From Gemmatimonadaceae bacterium (GTDB taxonomy: Bacteria > Gemmatimonadota > Gemmatimonadetes > Gemmatimonadales > Gemmatimonadaceae), in NCBI GenBank assembly GCA_020846935.1, contig JADLCY010000010.1:238897-302896 (forward strand): 64,000 nucleotides of DNA. The letters run 5' to 3'. Of this stretch, positions 9,042 to 18,164 are shown one piece after another. The position numbers and the translations under genes were made by a program. The first letter of the stretch is position 1, and every line of letters begins with the position of its first letter. The notes below the pieces were generated by a model, which saw only the letters and a list, made by a program, of their open reading frames with translations, ran no database searches and was not told the DNA's origin.

Positions 9042-9211
9042 GGCCACGCCGCGCCTGAGCGCCACTCCGGGCGGCGAACCGGCCCCGAGCCACCGTACCT
9101 GGCACGGCGCCGGATCGTGGCGTGACGCTGCGAGCGCAGCGGAGCCACTCTTCCCTCCCTGTCACAATCCCGTGACCAGGCTCGTGAAAGGGCCGCGTGG
9201 CACGTGCGCGA

Positions 9212-10861
9212 TCAGTCCCGGCGCAGCAGTTCCAGGAACCCGGCGGCGCTGACCGGCTCGGAGAACAAGGCCCCCTGGCCGTATTCGCACTTGAACCGGA
9301 GCAGTTCGGTGAGCTGCTCCTCGCGCTCGATGCCCTCGGCCACGGTGCGCAGGCGCTTGAGCTTGCCTAACGCCACGATGGCGCGCGTGGCGGCGTGCTC
9401 CTCGGGCCGTCGGGTCACCTGGCTCACGTAGCTGCGGTCGATCTTGAGGATGTCGACCGGAATGTCAGAGGGATCGCCGAGCGAGGCGCCGCGCGAGCCG
9501 TAGTCGTCGATCGCGATGCGGACGCCGAGGGTACGCACGTGCCGCAGGCGCTGCAGCGCCTCGACCTTGTTGCGGGCGAGGCCACCTTCGGAGATCTCGA
9601 GCACCAGGCGATGCGGCTCGATGCCGCTCGCTGAGATCGCCTCGGCCACGTCGTCGACGAAGCTGGCGTGCAGCAGCTGCTTTGGCGTGATGTTCACCGT
9701 CACGGTGAGCGAGCGATCGGGGCCGATCGAGTCCTGCCACACGCGCGCCTGACGACAGGCCTCGCGCAGCACCCACTTGCCGAGGGGCAGGATCAGGCCC
9801 GTCTCCTCGGCGACCGGAATGAACGCGGCCGCAGGCACGAGCCCGCGCGTGCGGTGGTTCCAGCGCACGAGCGCCTCCACGCCGGCGATGCGGCGGCTGC
9901 GCAGGATGACGATGGGCTGATAGACCAGCGAAAACTCGCTGGCATCGATGGCCCGTCGCAGGTCGTCTTCGAGGCGCGTGTGGGCCAGCGCGGGTTCGTG
10001 CACACGCGCGTCGAACAACTCACAGGCGCCGCGCCCACGCCGCCTGGCGGCGCGCAGAGCCACGTCGGCATGGCGCAGCAGGTCGTCGGGGCTGTCGTCA
10101 GGCGTGGCGCTCGCGATGCCAAGGTTCGCGTTGCCGACGAACCCGAGGCCGTCGATGGTGAGCGGCACGGCGAAGGACTGACCGATGCGCTCGGCCACCT
10201 GGACGAAGTTGCTCTCGTCGGCCATGTCCTCGAGCAGGATCCCGAATCGCGCGCCTTCGAAGCGCGCCGCGGAGTCGGAGGAGCGCAGGCACGTCGTCAG
10301 CCGATTGGCCGCGGCGGCGATGATGCGCTCGATCTGTCCGACCTGTGCGCGGTGTGCTCCGGCGCGGAAGTCGTCGAACTCGAGGATGAGCACCGCGAGC
10401 GGAAGCTGCTGGCGATGCGCGCGGGCCAGGGCGTGCTGCACCCGGTCGCGAAAGAGAGCGCGCGAGGCGAGCCCCGTGAGCGGATCGCGAAGCCCGTTGA
10501 CCGGCGCGGCGTCGTCAACGGCCGGCGCAATGCGGATGGCGAGCACCACGCTCCGCTCGGGGGGCGCATCGGCGAGTCGCGTGGCGGTGCACTCCACGTG
10601 AACGAACGCCCCGTCCGCGCCGCGGACCTGCCACCGCTGCGGGATGTGCAGCTCGGCCCCCTCGGCGACGCGCAGCAGAGCCTGAGTCGCTTCAGCGACA
10701 CAATCCTCGTGCAGCAAGCTGGCCACGCGCCGACCACGCAGCTCGGGCATGCCGTGCCCAAGTACTTTCTCCACCCCCTTGCTGGCCTTCGCGATGACCC
10801 CGTCTCGTCCCACGAGCAGAACAGCGTCGGACAATTTGGCGAGAAGCGATTCTTCGGTCAT
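9212..10861 (-). CDS. PAS-GGDEF-EAL cyclic-di-GMP protein with degenerate GGDEF
   Basis: 549 residues, soluble. Domains: PAS (about 5-115, ending HVECTATRLADAPPERSVVLAIR), GGDEF (about 125-285, starting DPLTGLASRALFRDRV) and EAL (about 300-545). The GGDEF active-site loop reads FEGARF, so cyclase activity is not expected. The EAL domain keeps its catalytic set: VEALVRW, VNITPKQL, LEISEGG, IAIDDYGS, LKIDRSYV, AEGIE and EYGQGALFSEP, so it is probably a phosphodiesterase hydrolysing c-di-GMP, with the GGDEF as a GTP-sensing or structural module. Its neighbours (AI-2E permease convergent, VWA protein divergent) give no functional hint. Confidence 0.92.
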   Translation of the reverse strand: MTEESLLAKLSDAVLLVGRDGVIAKASKGVEKVLGHGMPELRGRRVASLLHEDCVAEATQALLRVAEGAELHIPQRWQVRGADGAFVHVECTATRLADAPPERSVVLAIRIAPAVDDAAPVNGLRDPLTGLASRALFRDRVQHALARAHRQQLPLAVLILEFDDFRAGAHRAQVGQIERIIAAAANRLTTCLRSSDSAARFEGARFGILLEDMADESNFVQVAERIGQSFAVPLTIDGLGFVGNANLGIASATPDDSPDDLLRHADVALRAARRRGRGACELFDARVHEPALAHTRLEDDLRRAIDASEFSLVYQPIVILRSRRIAGVEALVRWNHRTRGLVPAAAFIPVAEETGLILPLGKWVLREACRQARVWQDSIGPDRSLTVTVNITPKQLLHASFVDDVAEAISASGIEPHRLVLEISEGGLARNKVEALQRLRHVRTLGVRIAIDDYGSRGASLGDPSDIPVDILKIDRSYVSQVTRRPEEHAATRAIVALGKLKRLRTVAEGIEREEQLTELLRFKCEYGQGALFSEPVSAAGFLELLRRD

Positions 10862-11250
10862 TCGTTCAGGAGGGGCAGGGGAACATCAGGAAACCAGACG
10901 ATTGCAATGCACGCCGCGTTCCAGCGCAAACGTTGTCGTGGCGCCATCTTTCCCGTTGTCGTATCGGCAGATAGGGGGCGATGGCTCCGACCGAGGGCCG
11001 CACGTGGGGAGAAGAAGCGACAGGGTGTGGCAGTGAAGGGGAAGGGGTCACCATGCGGATGTGAGACCCCTCACGGTGAGGCGACTGGCGGGCTCGGGGG
11101 TACACGGTGGCCGGGACCGCTCGCTGAACGGCCGCGACCGGCAGGTGGCGGCGCCTGCGGTGCCGAGCGTTGCGGACCCGCCCAAGCGACCTCGACGCGC
11201 ACCGGCTTCATTGTTCCTGCTGTCTGGACCACCCTGTCACGACCTCGGCC
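10862..11250. other. divergent intergenic region, no gene seen
   Basis: This 389-bp stretch separates the minus-strand EAL gene from the plus-strand VWA gene and should hold both promoters. I see no convincing -35/-10 pair. A short dyad CCTCAC-G-GTGAGG lies at 11069-11081. Open frames through here have no family resemblance. Confidence 0.4.
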
Positions 11251-12243
11251 TTGCTCGCGTTCTCCCGCCTGTCGTTTGAGAGTCCCTGGATCCTCCTTGC
11301 GCTCCTGCTGGTCCCGCTGTGGCTCTGGCGGCGTCGGCACGGTGGGCGAGCGGCCATCGTGTTTTCGCGCACCAGCGTGCTGGCCAAAGGGCCAAGAGCC
11401 GGTCGCTGGATTGCCCGTGCCCTGGTGACGTTTCGTACGTTGGCCCTCGCCGGCCTTGTGGTGGCGCTGGCGCGTCCGCGCATGGCGGGCCGTTCGGCGC
11501 AATCGAACAGCGAGGGCATCAACATCGTCATTGCCTTCGACATCTCGAGCTCGATGCTCGCCGAGGACTTCCAGCCGCAGAACCGCCTCGAGGTGGCCCG
11601 CGACAAGGTCAAGCAGTTCGTTCAGCTGCGAACGTCGGATCGCATCGGCGTGGTCGCGTTCAGCGGCGAGGCGCTCACGCAGGTGCCCCTCACGACCGAC
11701 TATCCCGTGGTGCTCGCCGCGCTGGAGAACCTGCAGCCAGGGCAGCTGGAGGATGGGACGGCGATCGGGACCGCGATCGCCACGGCCGCGAACCGCTTGC
11801 GCAACGCGCCGGGACGCTCGCGCGTGATGGTCCTGCTCACCGACGGCGTGAACAATCGCGGCACGATCGACCCGCGCACGGCCGCCCAGGCCGCCGCCGC
11901 GTTCGGCATCAGGATCTACGCGATCGGGGTGGGTACCGAAGGGATGGCACCCGTGCCGGTGGGCCGAGGCGTGTTCGGGTTGCGCTACGAGAACAGACCT
12001 GTCGAGATCGACGATGCGCTGCTGACGGAGATCGCCGAGCAGAGCGGCGGGCGCTACTTCCGCGCGCGGGATGCGGCGGCGCTCGACCGGATCACTACCG
12101 AGATCGACCAGCTGGAGCGCACACCGGTGCGCACGCGGGTCTACACGCGGTATGTAGAACTCTACCGCTGGCCGCTTGGCATCGCGCTCGCGGTGCTGCT
12201 CCTCGAACTGGGCCTCGCGGCCTGGCGGGGCCCGCTGCCCTGA
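11251..12243 (+). CDS. BatA-like von Willebrand factor A membrane protein
   Basis: 330 residues from the TTG at 11251. Two N-terminal helices (ESPWILLALLLVPLWLW and ALVTFRTLALAGLVVALA) precede a VWA domain with a complete MIDAS: DISSSM (DxSxS), the Thr region TTDYPVV and LLTDGVNNRG. A last helix (PLGIALAVLLLELGLAAW) closes the protein, with the wing facing the periplasm. This is the Bacteroides-aerotolerance BatA architecture; the usual partners (MoxR ATPase, DUF58, BatB) are not adjacent. The start is uncertain: an upstream TTG at 11170 would add 27 residues of low-complexity, Cys-rich sequence. It converges on corA with 7 bp between the stops. Confidence 0.85.
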   Translation: MLAFSRLSFESPWILLALLLVPLWLWRRRHGGRAAIVFSRTSVLAKGPRAGRWIARALVTFRTLALAGLVVALARPRMAGRSAQSNSEGINIVIAFDISSSMLAEDFQPQNRLEVARDKVKQFVQLRTSDRIGVVAFSGEALTQVPLTTDYPVVLAALENLQPGQLEDGTAIGTAIATAANRLRNAPGRSRVMVLLTDGVNNRGTIDPRTAAQAAAAFGIRIYAIGVGTEGMAPVPVGRGVFGLRYENRPVEIDDALLTEIAEQSGGRYFRARDAAALDRITTEIDQLERTPVRTRVYTRYVELYRWPLGIALAVLLLELGLAAWRGPLP

Positions 12244-12254
12244 GGAAGCCTCAG
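12240..12254. terminator. small hairpin shared by two convergent stops
   Basis: CTGAGG-AAG-CCTCAG (12240-12254) covers both the VWA stop (12241-12243) and the corA stop (12251-12253). The stem is only 6 bp and there is no T tract, so termination function is tentative. Confidence 0.3.
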
Positions 12255-13297
12255 AGCCATTTTCGCCAGCGCAGCAGCGCGATCAGGCCGATGCCGATCC
12301 CGAGCTGGAGCACCAGCATCAACTCGAAGCCCCACGGATGCTCGGCGAGCGGAATGCGCGTGAAGTTCATGCCCCACATGCCGCTGACCACCACGAACGG
12401 GACGCTGAGCGTCGCGATGACGCTCAGGCCCTTCGTCACGAGGTTGAGCCGGTTCGACACCTGCGAGAGGTACGACTCCATCGTGCTGCTCAGCAGATCC
12501 CGATAGGTGTCCATCGAGTCGTTGATACGCAGCATGTGGTCGTAGATATCCCGGAAGTAGAGCTGGAGGTCCGGCGTCAGCAGCGTCGACGGCCGATTCG
12601 AGAGCACGTTGAAGATTTCGCGCTGTGGCGCGAGGTATCGCCTGAGCGAGAGCACCATGCGCTTGACCGCAAAGATGTCGCGCAGGGCGTCCTCGTCGAA
12701 CGACGCAAAGACGCGCTCCTCCAGCGAGTCGAGGAACTCGTCGACTCGCTCGAGGATCGGGAAGAAGGCGTCGACGGCGACGTCCATGATCTGGTGTGCG
12801 AGTCGGGCGGGGCCGCGCGCGACGAGATCCGCCGTGCGCAGGCTCAGTTCGGCCACCTGATCCACTGGCGGCGACGGGCCCGCCTGGGCGGTCACCAGAA
12901 AGTTCGCGCCGATGAAGAAGTAGAGATTCGTGGTTTCGAGGTCGTACGGGTCGTCCGTCGCGTCGTGAAAGCGCACCGCGCGCAACGTGACGAACAGGAA
13001 CGTGTCGTAGGGGTCCACCTTTGGACGGCTCAGCGGATTGAGCACGTCTTCGATGGGCAGCGGGTGGAACCCGAACACCTTTTCGAGCAGGGCCACCTGC
13101 TGGCGGCTTCCGATGTCGATGTGCACCCACAGCGTGCCGTGGGGATTGCGGTAGGCGGCGGCCAGGTCGCGGATACTGAGGTCGCGCTGGAGCTGGCCGT
13201 CGGCGAAGTAGAAGCTCCGGGGCAGCCTGGCGTCGCCACCCGTCGTGCTCGAAGGGTGGGGCGGAACGGGGGGATCGGTCGTGACGACGTTGGCCAC
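12251..13297 (-). CDS. corA: CorA-family Mg2+/Co2+ channel
   Basis: 348 residues. A large cytoplasmic N-terminal domain (GTLWVHIDIG, PLPIEDVLNPLSRPKVDPYDTFLFV) is followed by a long stalk helix and two C-terminal membrane helices. The first ends in the family signature GMN (VSGMWGMNF), which forms the periplasmic selectivity loop; the second is MLVLQLGIGIGLIALL followed by the basic tail RWRKWL. CorA pentamers admit Mg2+ (some members Co2+ or Zn2+). I chose the GTG at 13297 because a CGGGAG ribosome site lies 7 nt upstream and a TACTAT -10 lies further upstream; a TTG at 13351 is possible but would put the -10 inside the gene. Confidence 0.93.
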   Translation of the reverse strand: MANVVTTDPPVPPHPSSTTGGDARLPRSFYFADGQLQRDLSIRDLAAAYRNPHGTLWVHIDIGSRQQVALLEKVFGFHPLPIEDVLNPLSRPKVDPYDTFLFVTLRAVRFHDATDDPYDLETTNLYFFIGANFLVTAQAGPSPPVDQVAELSLRTADLVARGPARLAHQIMDVAVDAFFPILERVDEFLDSLEERVFASFDEDALRDIFAVKRMVLSLRRYLAPQREIFNVLSNRPSTLLTPDLQLYFRDIYDHMLRINDSMDTYRDLLSSTMESYLSQVSNRLNLVTKGLSVIATLSVPFVVVSGMWGMNFTRIPLAEHPWGFELMLVLQLGIGIGLIALLRWRKWL

Positions 13298-13332
13298 CGG
13301 GGTGCTCCCGCGCGGGTCTCTTGGCGAGCGGA

Positions 13333-13338
13333 ATAGTA
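13333..13338 (-). promoter_or_regulatory. -10 element of corA
   Basis: Read on the minus strand, TACTAT lies 35 bp upstream of the corA GTG, leaving room for a leader that carries its CGGGAG ribosome site. No good -35 was found. The ccmA -10 is only 31 bp away on the other strand. Confidence 0.4.
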
Positions 13339-13369
13339 CTGCCGGCGGCAACGGTCCGCCCCACCCCGT

Positions 13370-13375
13370 TAGATT
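13370..13375 (+). promoter_or_regulatory. -10 element of the ccm operon, leaderless start
   Basis: TAGATT ends 6 nt before the GTG of ccmA, so transcription would begin at or next to the start codon. There is no ribosome site between them. It matches the spacing seen at 40124, 40912, 44001 and 58836. Confidence 0.5.
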
Positions 13376-13381
13376 GGGTCC

Positions 13382-14113
13382 GTGGCGACGCCGGATTCTC
13401 CTGCTCGTGAGGCCGCCGCGTCCTGCGCCATTTCTGTCGACGGCGTGACGCGGCGGTTCGGGCGTCGGTGGGCACTACGCGGCGTTTCGCTCGACGTGCC
13501 CACCGGCATGGTGCTCGGCATCGAGGGACACAACGGCAGCGGCAAGAGCACGCTGCTGCGGATCATTGCCACGTCGCTCCGCGCCACGCATGGCAACGTG
13601 CGCGTGTTCGGGCGGGATGTCCGGAGGGAGCCTGAGTGGGTGCGGTCGGTCATCGCCCTGATGTCGTTCAACCCCGGTCTCTACGACGACCTGACGGCCT
13701 TCGAAAACCTGGCGTTCGCCGCCAACATGCTGGGTCGCGACCACCAGGGGATCGACGCCATCCTCGAACGCGTGGGCCTGCTCGGCGAGCGCGACGAACG
13801 TGTGCGCACCTTCTCGTCAGGCATGCAACGGCGGCTCGCCCTGGGCCGGCTCCTGCTGCAATCGCCGCGTGTGCTGCTCCTCGACGAACCCTACAACTCG
13901 TTTGACCGGGCAGGGGTTGCGCTCGTGAACGACGTGGTGCGTGACGTCGTGGCGACGCAGGGCGGGGCGGCGGTGATCGTGCTGCACGACCGGCAGAGCG
14001 CCATGGGACTGCTCGACCGAGTGGTCACGATGCACCAGGGCCGGCTCGCGGTCGACCCGCCGAGGGCTGCTGAATCGTCGGGCATCGCCCTCGCGTCCGG
14101 AGCCCTCGGATGA
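13382..14113 (+). CDS. ccmA: cytochrome c maturation ABC transporter ATP-binding protein CcmA
   Basis: 243 residues, cytoplasmic ATPase. Walker A GHNGSGKST near residue 42, signature-region FSSGMQRRLALGRLLL, Walker B VLLLDEPYNSFD, and switch His in IVLHDRQ. With CcmB (overlapping by 4 bp) it forms the ATPase that releases haem-loaded CcmE from CcmC-D. Position at the head of ccmABCDEFGH identifies it among ABC ATPases. It starts with GTG and has an acidic/Ala-rich N-terminal extension. The operon is divergent from corA. Confidence 0.93.
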   Translation: MATPDSPAREAAASCAISVDGVTRRFGRRWALRGVSLDVPTGMVLGIEGHNGSGKSTLLRIIATSLRATHGNVRVFGRDVRREPEWVRSVIALMSFNPGLYDDLTAFENLAFAANMLGRDHQGIDAILERVGLLGERDERVRTFSSGMQRRLALGRLLLQSPRVLLLDEPYNSFDRAGVALVNDVVRDVVATQGGAAVIVLHDRQSAMGLLDRVVTMHQGRLAVDPPRAAESSGIALASGALG

Positions 14114-14796
14114 GCATTCGCGACGACTGGAGGCGCACCTGGGCCGTGGCGCTCAAGGACCTGACCGCGGAGCGGCGCTCGCGGGCCACGGTGAACGCGG
14201 TGACGTTCCTTGGTGTCCTCGTCCTGATGCTGTTCGGGTTTGCCCTCGGCCCCGACACGGAGGCCATGCGCGAGGCCGCGGTGGGGGCCATCTGGCTCGC
14301 GATCCTCTTCAGCGGCGTTCTGGCGTTCAACCGGTGTTATCAGCTGGAGCTGGACGGCGGCGCGCTCGAGCCGTTGCTGCTCTACCCCGGCTCCCGGTGG
14401 TCGATTTTTGCCGGCAAGCTGCTCGCGAACCTGGCGTTCGTCTTTCTGGTCGAGCTGATCGTGATCCCCGTGGCGCTGGTGCTTTTCAACGTCACCGTGT
14501 CCGGTGGCTGGGGGGCCCAGCTGGCCGTCCTGGTGCTCGGCACGGTGGGGTTCGTGACCCTGGGTACCTTTTATGCAGCCATGTCGAGCCGGAGTCGCTC
14601 GCGCGAGGTCCTGCTTCCGTTGCTGCTGTTCCCGATGATGATTCCCGCCCTGCTCGCCTCGGTGCAGGCCTCCACCGCTCTGCTTTCGGGTGACCTGATG
14701 CGGGAGGCCGGAGCGTGGGTCCGGCTGCTGATCGCGTACGACGCCATCTTCATTGCGGCGTCGCTGGCGGGATTCGAATACGCAATCGAGGTGTGA
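14110..14796 (+). CDS. ccmB: haem exporter membrane protein CcmB
   Basis: 228 residues with six predicted membrane helices, including TVNAVTFLGVLVLMLFGFAL, AVGAIWLAILFSGVLAFNR and VLLPLLLFPMMIPALLASVQAST. The short loop YQLELDGGALEPLLLYPGSRW and the phrase LLPLLLFPMMIPAL are typical CcmB landmarks. It pairs with CcmA (ATGA overlap) in the inner-membrane CcmABCD complex that frees haem-CcmE. Two bp separate it from ccmC. Confidence 0.93.
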   Translation: MSIRDDWRRTWAVALKDLTAERRSRATVNAVTFLGVLVLMLFGFALGPDTEAMREAAVGAIWLAILFSGVLAFNRCYQLELDGGALEPLLLYPGSRWSIFAGKLLANLAFVFLVELIVIPVALVLFNVTVSGGWGAQLAVLVLGTVGFVTLGTFYAAMSSRSRSREVLLPLLLFPMMIPALLASVQASTALLSGDLMREAGAWVRLLIAYDAIFIAASLAGFEYAIEV

Positions 14797-14798
14797 GG

Positions 14799-15533
14799 AT
14801 GACGGTGTCTACGTTCGATGTGTCGACGGCAGCCACAGACCGCTCACCAAGGTTTGCCTGGGGGTGGGTGGCGGTGGCGGGCCTGATCGGGCTGGTCGCG
14901 GCGCAAGCGCATGGGGTGCTGACGAGCCCTCCCGATCGGGACATGGCGCACCTGCAGAAGATCATGTACGTGCACGTGCCGGCCGCGTGGAACGCGTTCA
15001 TTGCGTTCTTCGTGGTCGCGATCGCGAGCCTGCGCTACCTCTGGAAGGGACAACGCACCGACGACTTGCTGGCCGCCTCGGCCGCCGAGGTTGGCTCGCT
15101 GCTCACGGGGTTGACGCTCGTGCTGGGGATGTTGTGGGGCCGGCCAGCCTGGGGGATCTGGTGGACATGGGAGCCGCGCACCACCTCGACGGCCGTGTTG
15201 TTCTTCATGTTCCTCGCCTACCTCATCCTTCGGCGATTCGTCGACGATCCGGAGCGCCGTGCCCAATGGAGCGCGGTGGTCGGTATTCTTGGCGCGCTGA
15301 ACGTGCCGATCGTGTACATGTCCGTGCGCTGGTGGCGCACGCTGCACCAGGTACAGTCCACCGAGATGACGCTCGATGCTTCATATACCCTGCCGTTGCG
15401 CCTGAACGCGCTCGCGATGATGCTCGTGGTGCTGGGGTTCATTGCGCATCGTTACCACTCGGCGCAGCTCCAGCTTGCCGCCGACGACCTCGAGGACCAC
15501 GCCGCGCTCCTCGACGGAGGGATCCGTGCCTGA
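14799..15533 (+). CDS. ccmC: haem handling protein CcmC
   Basis: 244 residues, six membrane helices. It carries the periplasmic haem-binding WWD domain, seen as GRPAWGIWWTWEPRTTSTAVL, and the flanking conserved His residues (YVHVPAAWNAF in the first periplasmic loop; the second His lies in VRWWRTLHQVQS). CcmC loads haem onto CcmE at the outer face of the inner membrane. The ATG at 14799 has an upstream GAGG and sits two bases after the ccmB stop; in-frame upstream codons would overlap ccmB deeply and are not used. Confidence 0.95.
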   Translation: MTVSTFDVSTAATDRSPRFAWGWVAVAGLIGLVAAQAHGVLTSPPDRDMAHLQKIMYVHVPAAWNAFIAFFVVAIASLRYLWKGQRTDDLLAASAAEVGSLLTGLTLVLGMLWGRPAWGIWWTWEPRTTSTAVLFFMFLAYLILRRFVDDPERRAQWSAVVGILGALNVPIVYMSVRWWRTLHQVQSTEMTLDASYTLPLRLNALAMMLVVLGFIAHRYHSAQLQLAADDLEDHAALLDGGIRA

Positions 15534-15672
15534 CAATCGCCCGTACATCATCGCGGCGTTCGCCATCACCTGGATCGCGATCCTCGCGTATGGACTCTTT
15601 CTGCGGCACGTCCGCGCCGGGGCGGTGCGCCGCTTCGATCGTGTGCGCAACACGCATGGGGGCCACGCATGA
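15526..15672 (+). CDS. ccmD: small membrane protein CcmD
   Basis: 48 residues from a GTG at 15526, overlapping the ccmC end by 8 bp, with GGAGGG just upstream. One membrane helix (YIIAAFAITWIAILAYGLFL) is followed by a basic cytoplasmic tail (RHVRAGAVRRFDRVR), the usual CcmD layout. CcmD is needed to release haem-loaded CcmE from CcmC. It is called by size, topology and its place between ccmC and ccmE, because sequence conservation in this family is low. Confidence 0.85.
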   Translation: MPDNRPYIIAAFAITWIAILAYGLFLRHVRAGAVRRFDRVRNTHGGHA

Positions 15673-16130
15673 GCAACGCGACCGGACGCCGGACCGCCAC
15701 GTTGGTGATCGCGACCGTCATCGTGGTCGGAGCCTTTGGCTGGCTGATGCTCGGCAACATCGAGGGCGACGTCGTCTACTTCTACACGCCGCAGGAACTG
15801 CTGGCCAAGGGCGACGCGGCGTATGATCGCGCGGTGCGGCTGGGCGGCCAGGTTGCGCCGGGGTCGGTCAAGTGGGATGCCGACGCGCTCGATCTCCGGT
15901 TTCGCGTGCGTGAGGGGACGAGCGAAGTGCTGGTCCATTCCAAGGGTGCTCCGCCGCAGATGTTCCGCGACGGCATGGGCGTCGTCGTCGAGGGGCGCTT
16001 TCGCCGGGACGGCGTCTTCGAGTCGAAGAACCTGATGATCAAGCACTCGGAGGAGTACCGGGCGCCCAAACCGGGTGAGAAGCCGCAGGAGATGTACCGG
16101 TCGCTGATCAAGGGCGGGTCGACCTCGTGA
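15669..16130 (+). CDS. ccmE: periplasmic haem chaperone CcmE
   Basis: 153 residues. An N-terminal anchor helix (LVIATVIVVGAFGWLML) is followed by an OB-fold domain: YFYTPQELLAKGDAAYDRAVRLGGQV, then VVEGRFRRDGVFESKNLMIKH. The covalent haem-attachment His is His126 within KHSEEY, with the axial-ligand Tyr130 four residues on, matching the HxxxY form of bacterial CcmE. It ferries haem from CcmC to CcmF. The start overlaps the ccmD stop by 4 bp and the end overlaps the ccmF GTG by 4 bp. Confidence 0.95.
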   Translation: MSNATGRRTATLVIATVIVVGAFGWLMLGNIEGDVVYFYTPQELLAKGDAAYDRAVRLGGQVAPGSVKWDADALDLRFRVREGTSEVLVHSKGAPPQMFRDGMGVVVEGRFRRDGVFESKNLMIKHSEEYRAPKPGEKPQEMYRSLIKGGSTS

Positions 16131-18154
16131 CGCGCGTCCTCGGGGCCAGCGCGCTGCTGGTGGCGTTAGGCGCGTCCGTGGCCGCGCTGGTGCTCACCAT
16201 CCTCGGGGCCCGGCGCGAACGGCCCACGTGGCTCGCGGCCGGTTACACCGCGACGTTCATCCAGTTCGGCATGGTCACGGCGGCGACGTTCGCCATGATC
16301 TATGCGCTCGCGGCGCACGACTTCAGCGTCAGCTACGTCGCGCAGGTGGGGAGCCGGGCCACGCCGCTGTTCTATACGGTGATTTCACTCTGGGGAGCGC
16401 TCGAGGGCTCGATCCTGTTCTGGGCGTGGGTGCTCTCATTGCTCACGGCGCTCGTGGTGTTCTGGAACCGCGAGCGGCCCGGTGCCCTGATTCCGTACAC
16501 CAGCGCGACGATGCTGGGCACCGGCATCTTCTTCCAGTTCCTCCTCGTTGGTCCGGCCAATCCCTTTGGGCTCGTCTCTCCGGTCCCGACCGACGGCCCT
16601 GGACCAAATCCCCTGCTGCAGAACCACATCCTGATGGGTGTGCACCCGCCGCTGCTCTACCTGGGCTACGTCGGGATGACCGTTCCGTTTGCGTTCGCCA
16701 TCGGGGCGATGGCCTCGGGCGAGGTGAACGGGGACGCGTGGATCCGTCTTTCGCGCCGCTGGACGATGGGTGCGTGGGCGTTCCTCACCGCCGCGATCAT
16801 CGCCGGCATGTGGTGGTCGTATGAGGTCCTGGGCTGGGGCGGGTACTGGGCGTGGGATCCGGTGGAGAATGCGTCGTTCATGCCGTGGCTCACGGCCACG
16901 GCCTTCCTGCATTCGGTGATGGTCCAGGAGCGGCGCGGGCTGCTGCGCTTGTGGAACCTCAACCTGATCGTCGCCACGTTTGCGCTCACGATCCTTGGTA
17001 CGTTCCTCACGCGATCGGGGGTGCTGTCGTCGGTGCACGCCTTTGGCGAAGGACCGATCGGCTTCTACTTCCTCGCGGCGATCGCGATCGTGCTCCTGCT
17101 CAGCTTCGTCCTCGTGGCCGGAAATTCCGAGCGCCTCTCCGGCGACGGGCGATTGGAGGGGGTCGCCTCTCGCGGGACCGTGTTTCTGATGCAGAACCTG
17201 CTGTTCACGGCGTTTTGCTTCACGGTGCTCGTCGGCACGCTCTTCCCGATCGTGGCCGAGGCCGCGCGCGGAGTGAAGGTGAGCGTGGGCGAACCGTTCT
17301 ACAATCGCATGACGCTCCCGATCTGCATGGCGCTCCTGTTCCTCATGGGAGTCGGTCCTGCGCTTCCGTGGAAAGCGGCGGACCGGGAGACACTGCGCGC
17401 AAAGATGTTGCCGCCGGTTGGGGGTGCGCTGGTCGCGGCCGTGCTCGGGCTCCTGGCCGGGGCCCGCAATCCGTACGCGGTGCTCGCGTTCGCCTTTTCG
17501 GGCTTCGCGGCGGTGGCGAACGTTGGCGAGTTCGTGGCGGGCGCCCGCGCGCGCATGCGTCAGCGTGGCGAGGCCGCGACCACGGCGCTTTCTCGCCTCG
17601 TCAACACCAATCGTCGACGCTACGGGGGCTATGTGGCGCACCTCGGCGTCGTGGCGGTCGCGGTCGCCATCACCGCGTCGGCAACCTTCAAGAGCGAACA
17701 CGAGGCGACGCTCGCCAAGGGGCAGTCGATGCGCGTGCAGGGTCTCGACATCCGCCTCGAAGAAGTGTGGGGCCGCCAGGAGCCACAGCGCGCGGTGATC
17801 GGCGCGACGGTCGCCGTGCTCAAGGCGGGCCGCGAGGTCGGGCGGATGGATCCGCGGATGAACTTCTATCCCACCTCGCAGCAGCCGATTCCCACGCCGG
17901 CGGTGCGCAGCCGCGCCTGGGGAGACGTGTACGTGAACCTCATGTCGTTCAAGCAGGACGGCAGCAACGCCACGCTGCGCGTCATCGTGGAGCCGCTGGT
18001 CCCGTGGATCTGGGCGGGCGGGATGATCATCTGTCTCGGTGCGCTGATTGCCATGGTGCCCGCGCCGCGTCGGGCGCCCGTTGAGTCGACGGCGACGGAG
18101 CGAGCGGAGCGCGAGGCGAGCGGCACGCCGTCGGCCCCCGTGGCCGCCACCTGA
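16127..18154 (+). CDS. ccmF: cytochrome c haem lyase subunit CcmF
   Basis: 675 residues, about 15 membrane helices. The haem-binding WWD-type domain reads WGGYWAWDPVENASFMPWL (near residues 240-258), flanked by conserved His regions (MGVHPPLLYLGYVG and FLHSVMVQERRG). The C-terminal periplasmic segment EHEATLAKGQSMRVQGLDIRLEEVW precedes the last helix. CcmF with CcmH attaches haem to CxxCH motifs of apocytochromes c, so the organism makes c-type cytochromes by system I. A rare TTA leucine codon (in GTTAGGC) occurs at 16166. Confidence 0.96.
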   Translation: MTRVLGASALLVALGASVAALVLTILGARRERPTWLAAGYTATFIQFGMVTAATFAMIYALAAHDFSVSYVAQVGSRATPLFYTVISLWGALEGSILFWAWVLSLLTALVVFWNRERPGALIPYTSATMLGTGIFFQFLLVGPANPFGLVSPVPTDGPGPNPLLQNHILMGVHPPLLYLGYVGMTVPFAFAIGAMASGEVNGDAWIRLSRRWTMGAWAFLTAAIIAGMWWSYEVLGWGGYWAWDPVENASFMPWLTATAFLHSVMVQERRGLLRLWNLNLIVATFALTILGTFLTRSGVLSSVHAFGEGPIGFYFLAAIAIVLLLSFVLVAGNSERLSGDGRLEGVASRGTVFLMQNLLFTAFCFTVLVGTLFPIVAEAARGVKVSVGEPFYNRMTLPICMALLFLMGVGPALPWKAADRETLRAKMLPPVGGALVAAVLGLLAGARNPYAVLAFAFSGFAAVANVGEFVAGARARMRQRGEAATTALSRLVNTNRRRYGGYVAHLGVVAVAVAITASATFKSEHEATLAKGQSMRVQGLDIRLEEVWGRQEPQRAVIGATVAVLKAGREVGRMDPRMNFYPTSQQPIPTPAVRSRAWGDVYVNLMSFKQDGSNATLRVIVEPLVPWIWAGGMIICLGALIAMVPAPRRAPVESTATERAEREASGTPSAPVAAT

Positions 18155-18164
18155 GGATCGAGAC

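Noticed and set aside
13298..13351. TTG start of corA at 13351
   Set aside because: It would place the TACTAT -10 inside the gene and lacks a ribosome site, while GTG 13297 has CGGGAG at good spacing.
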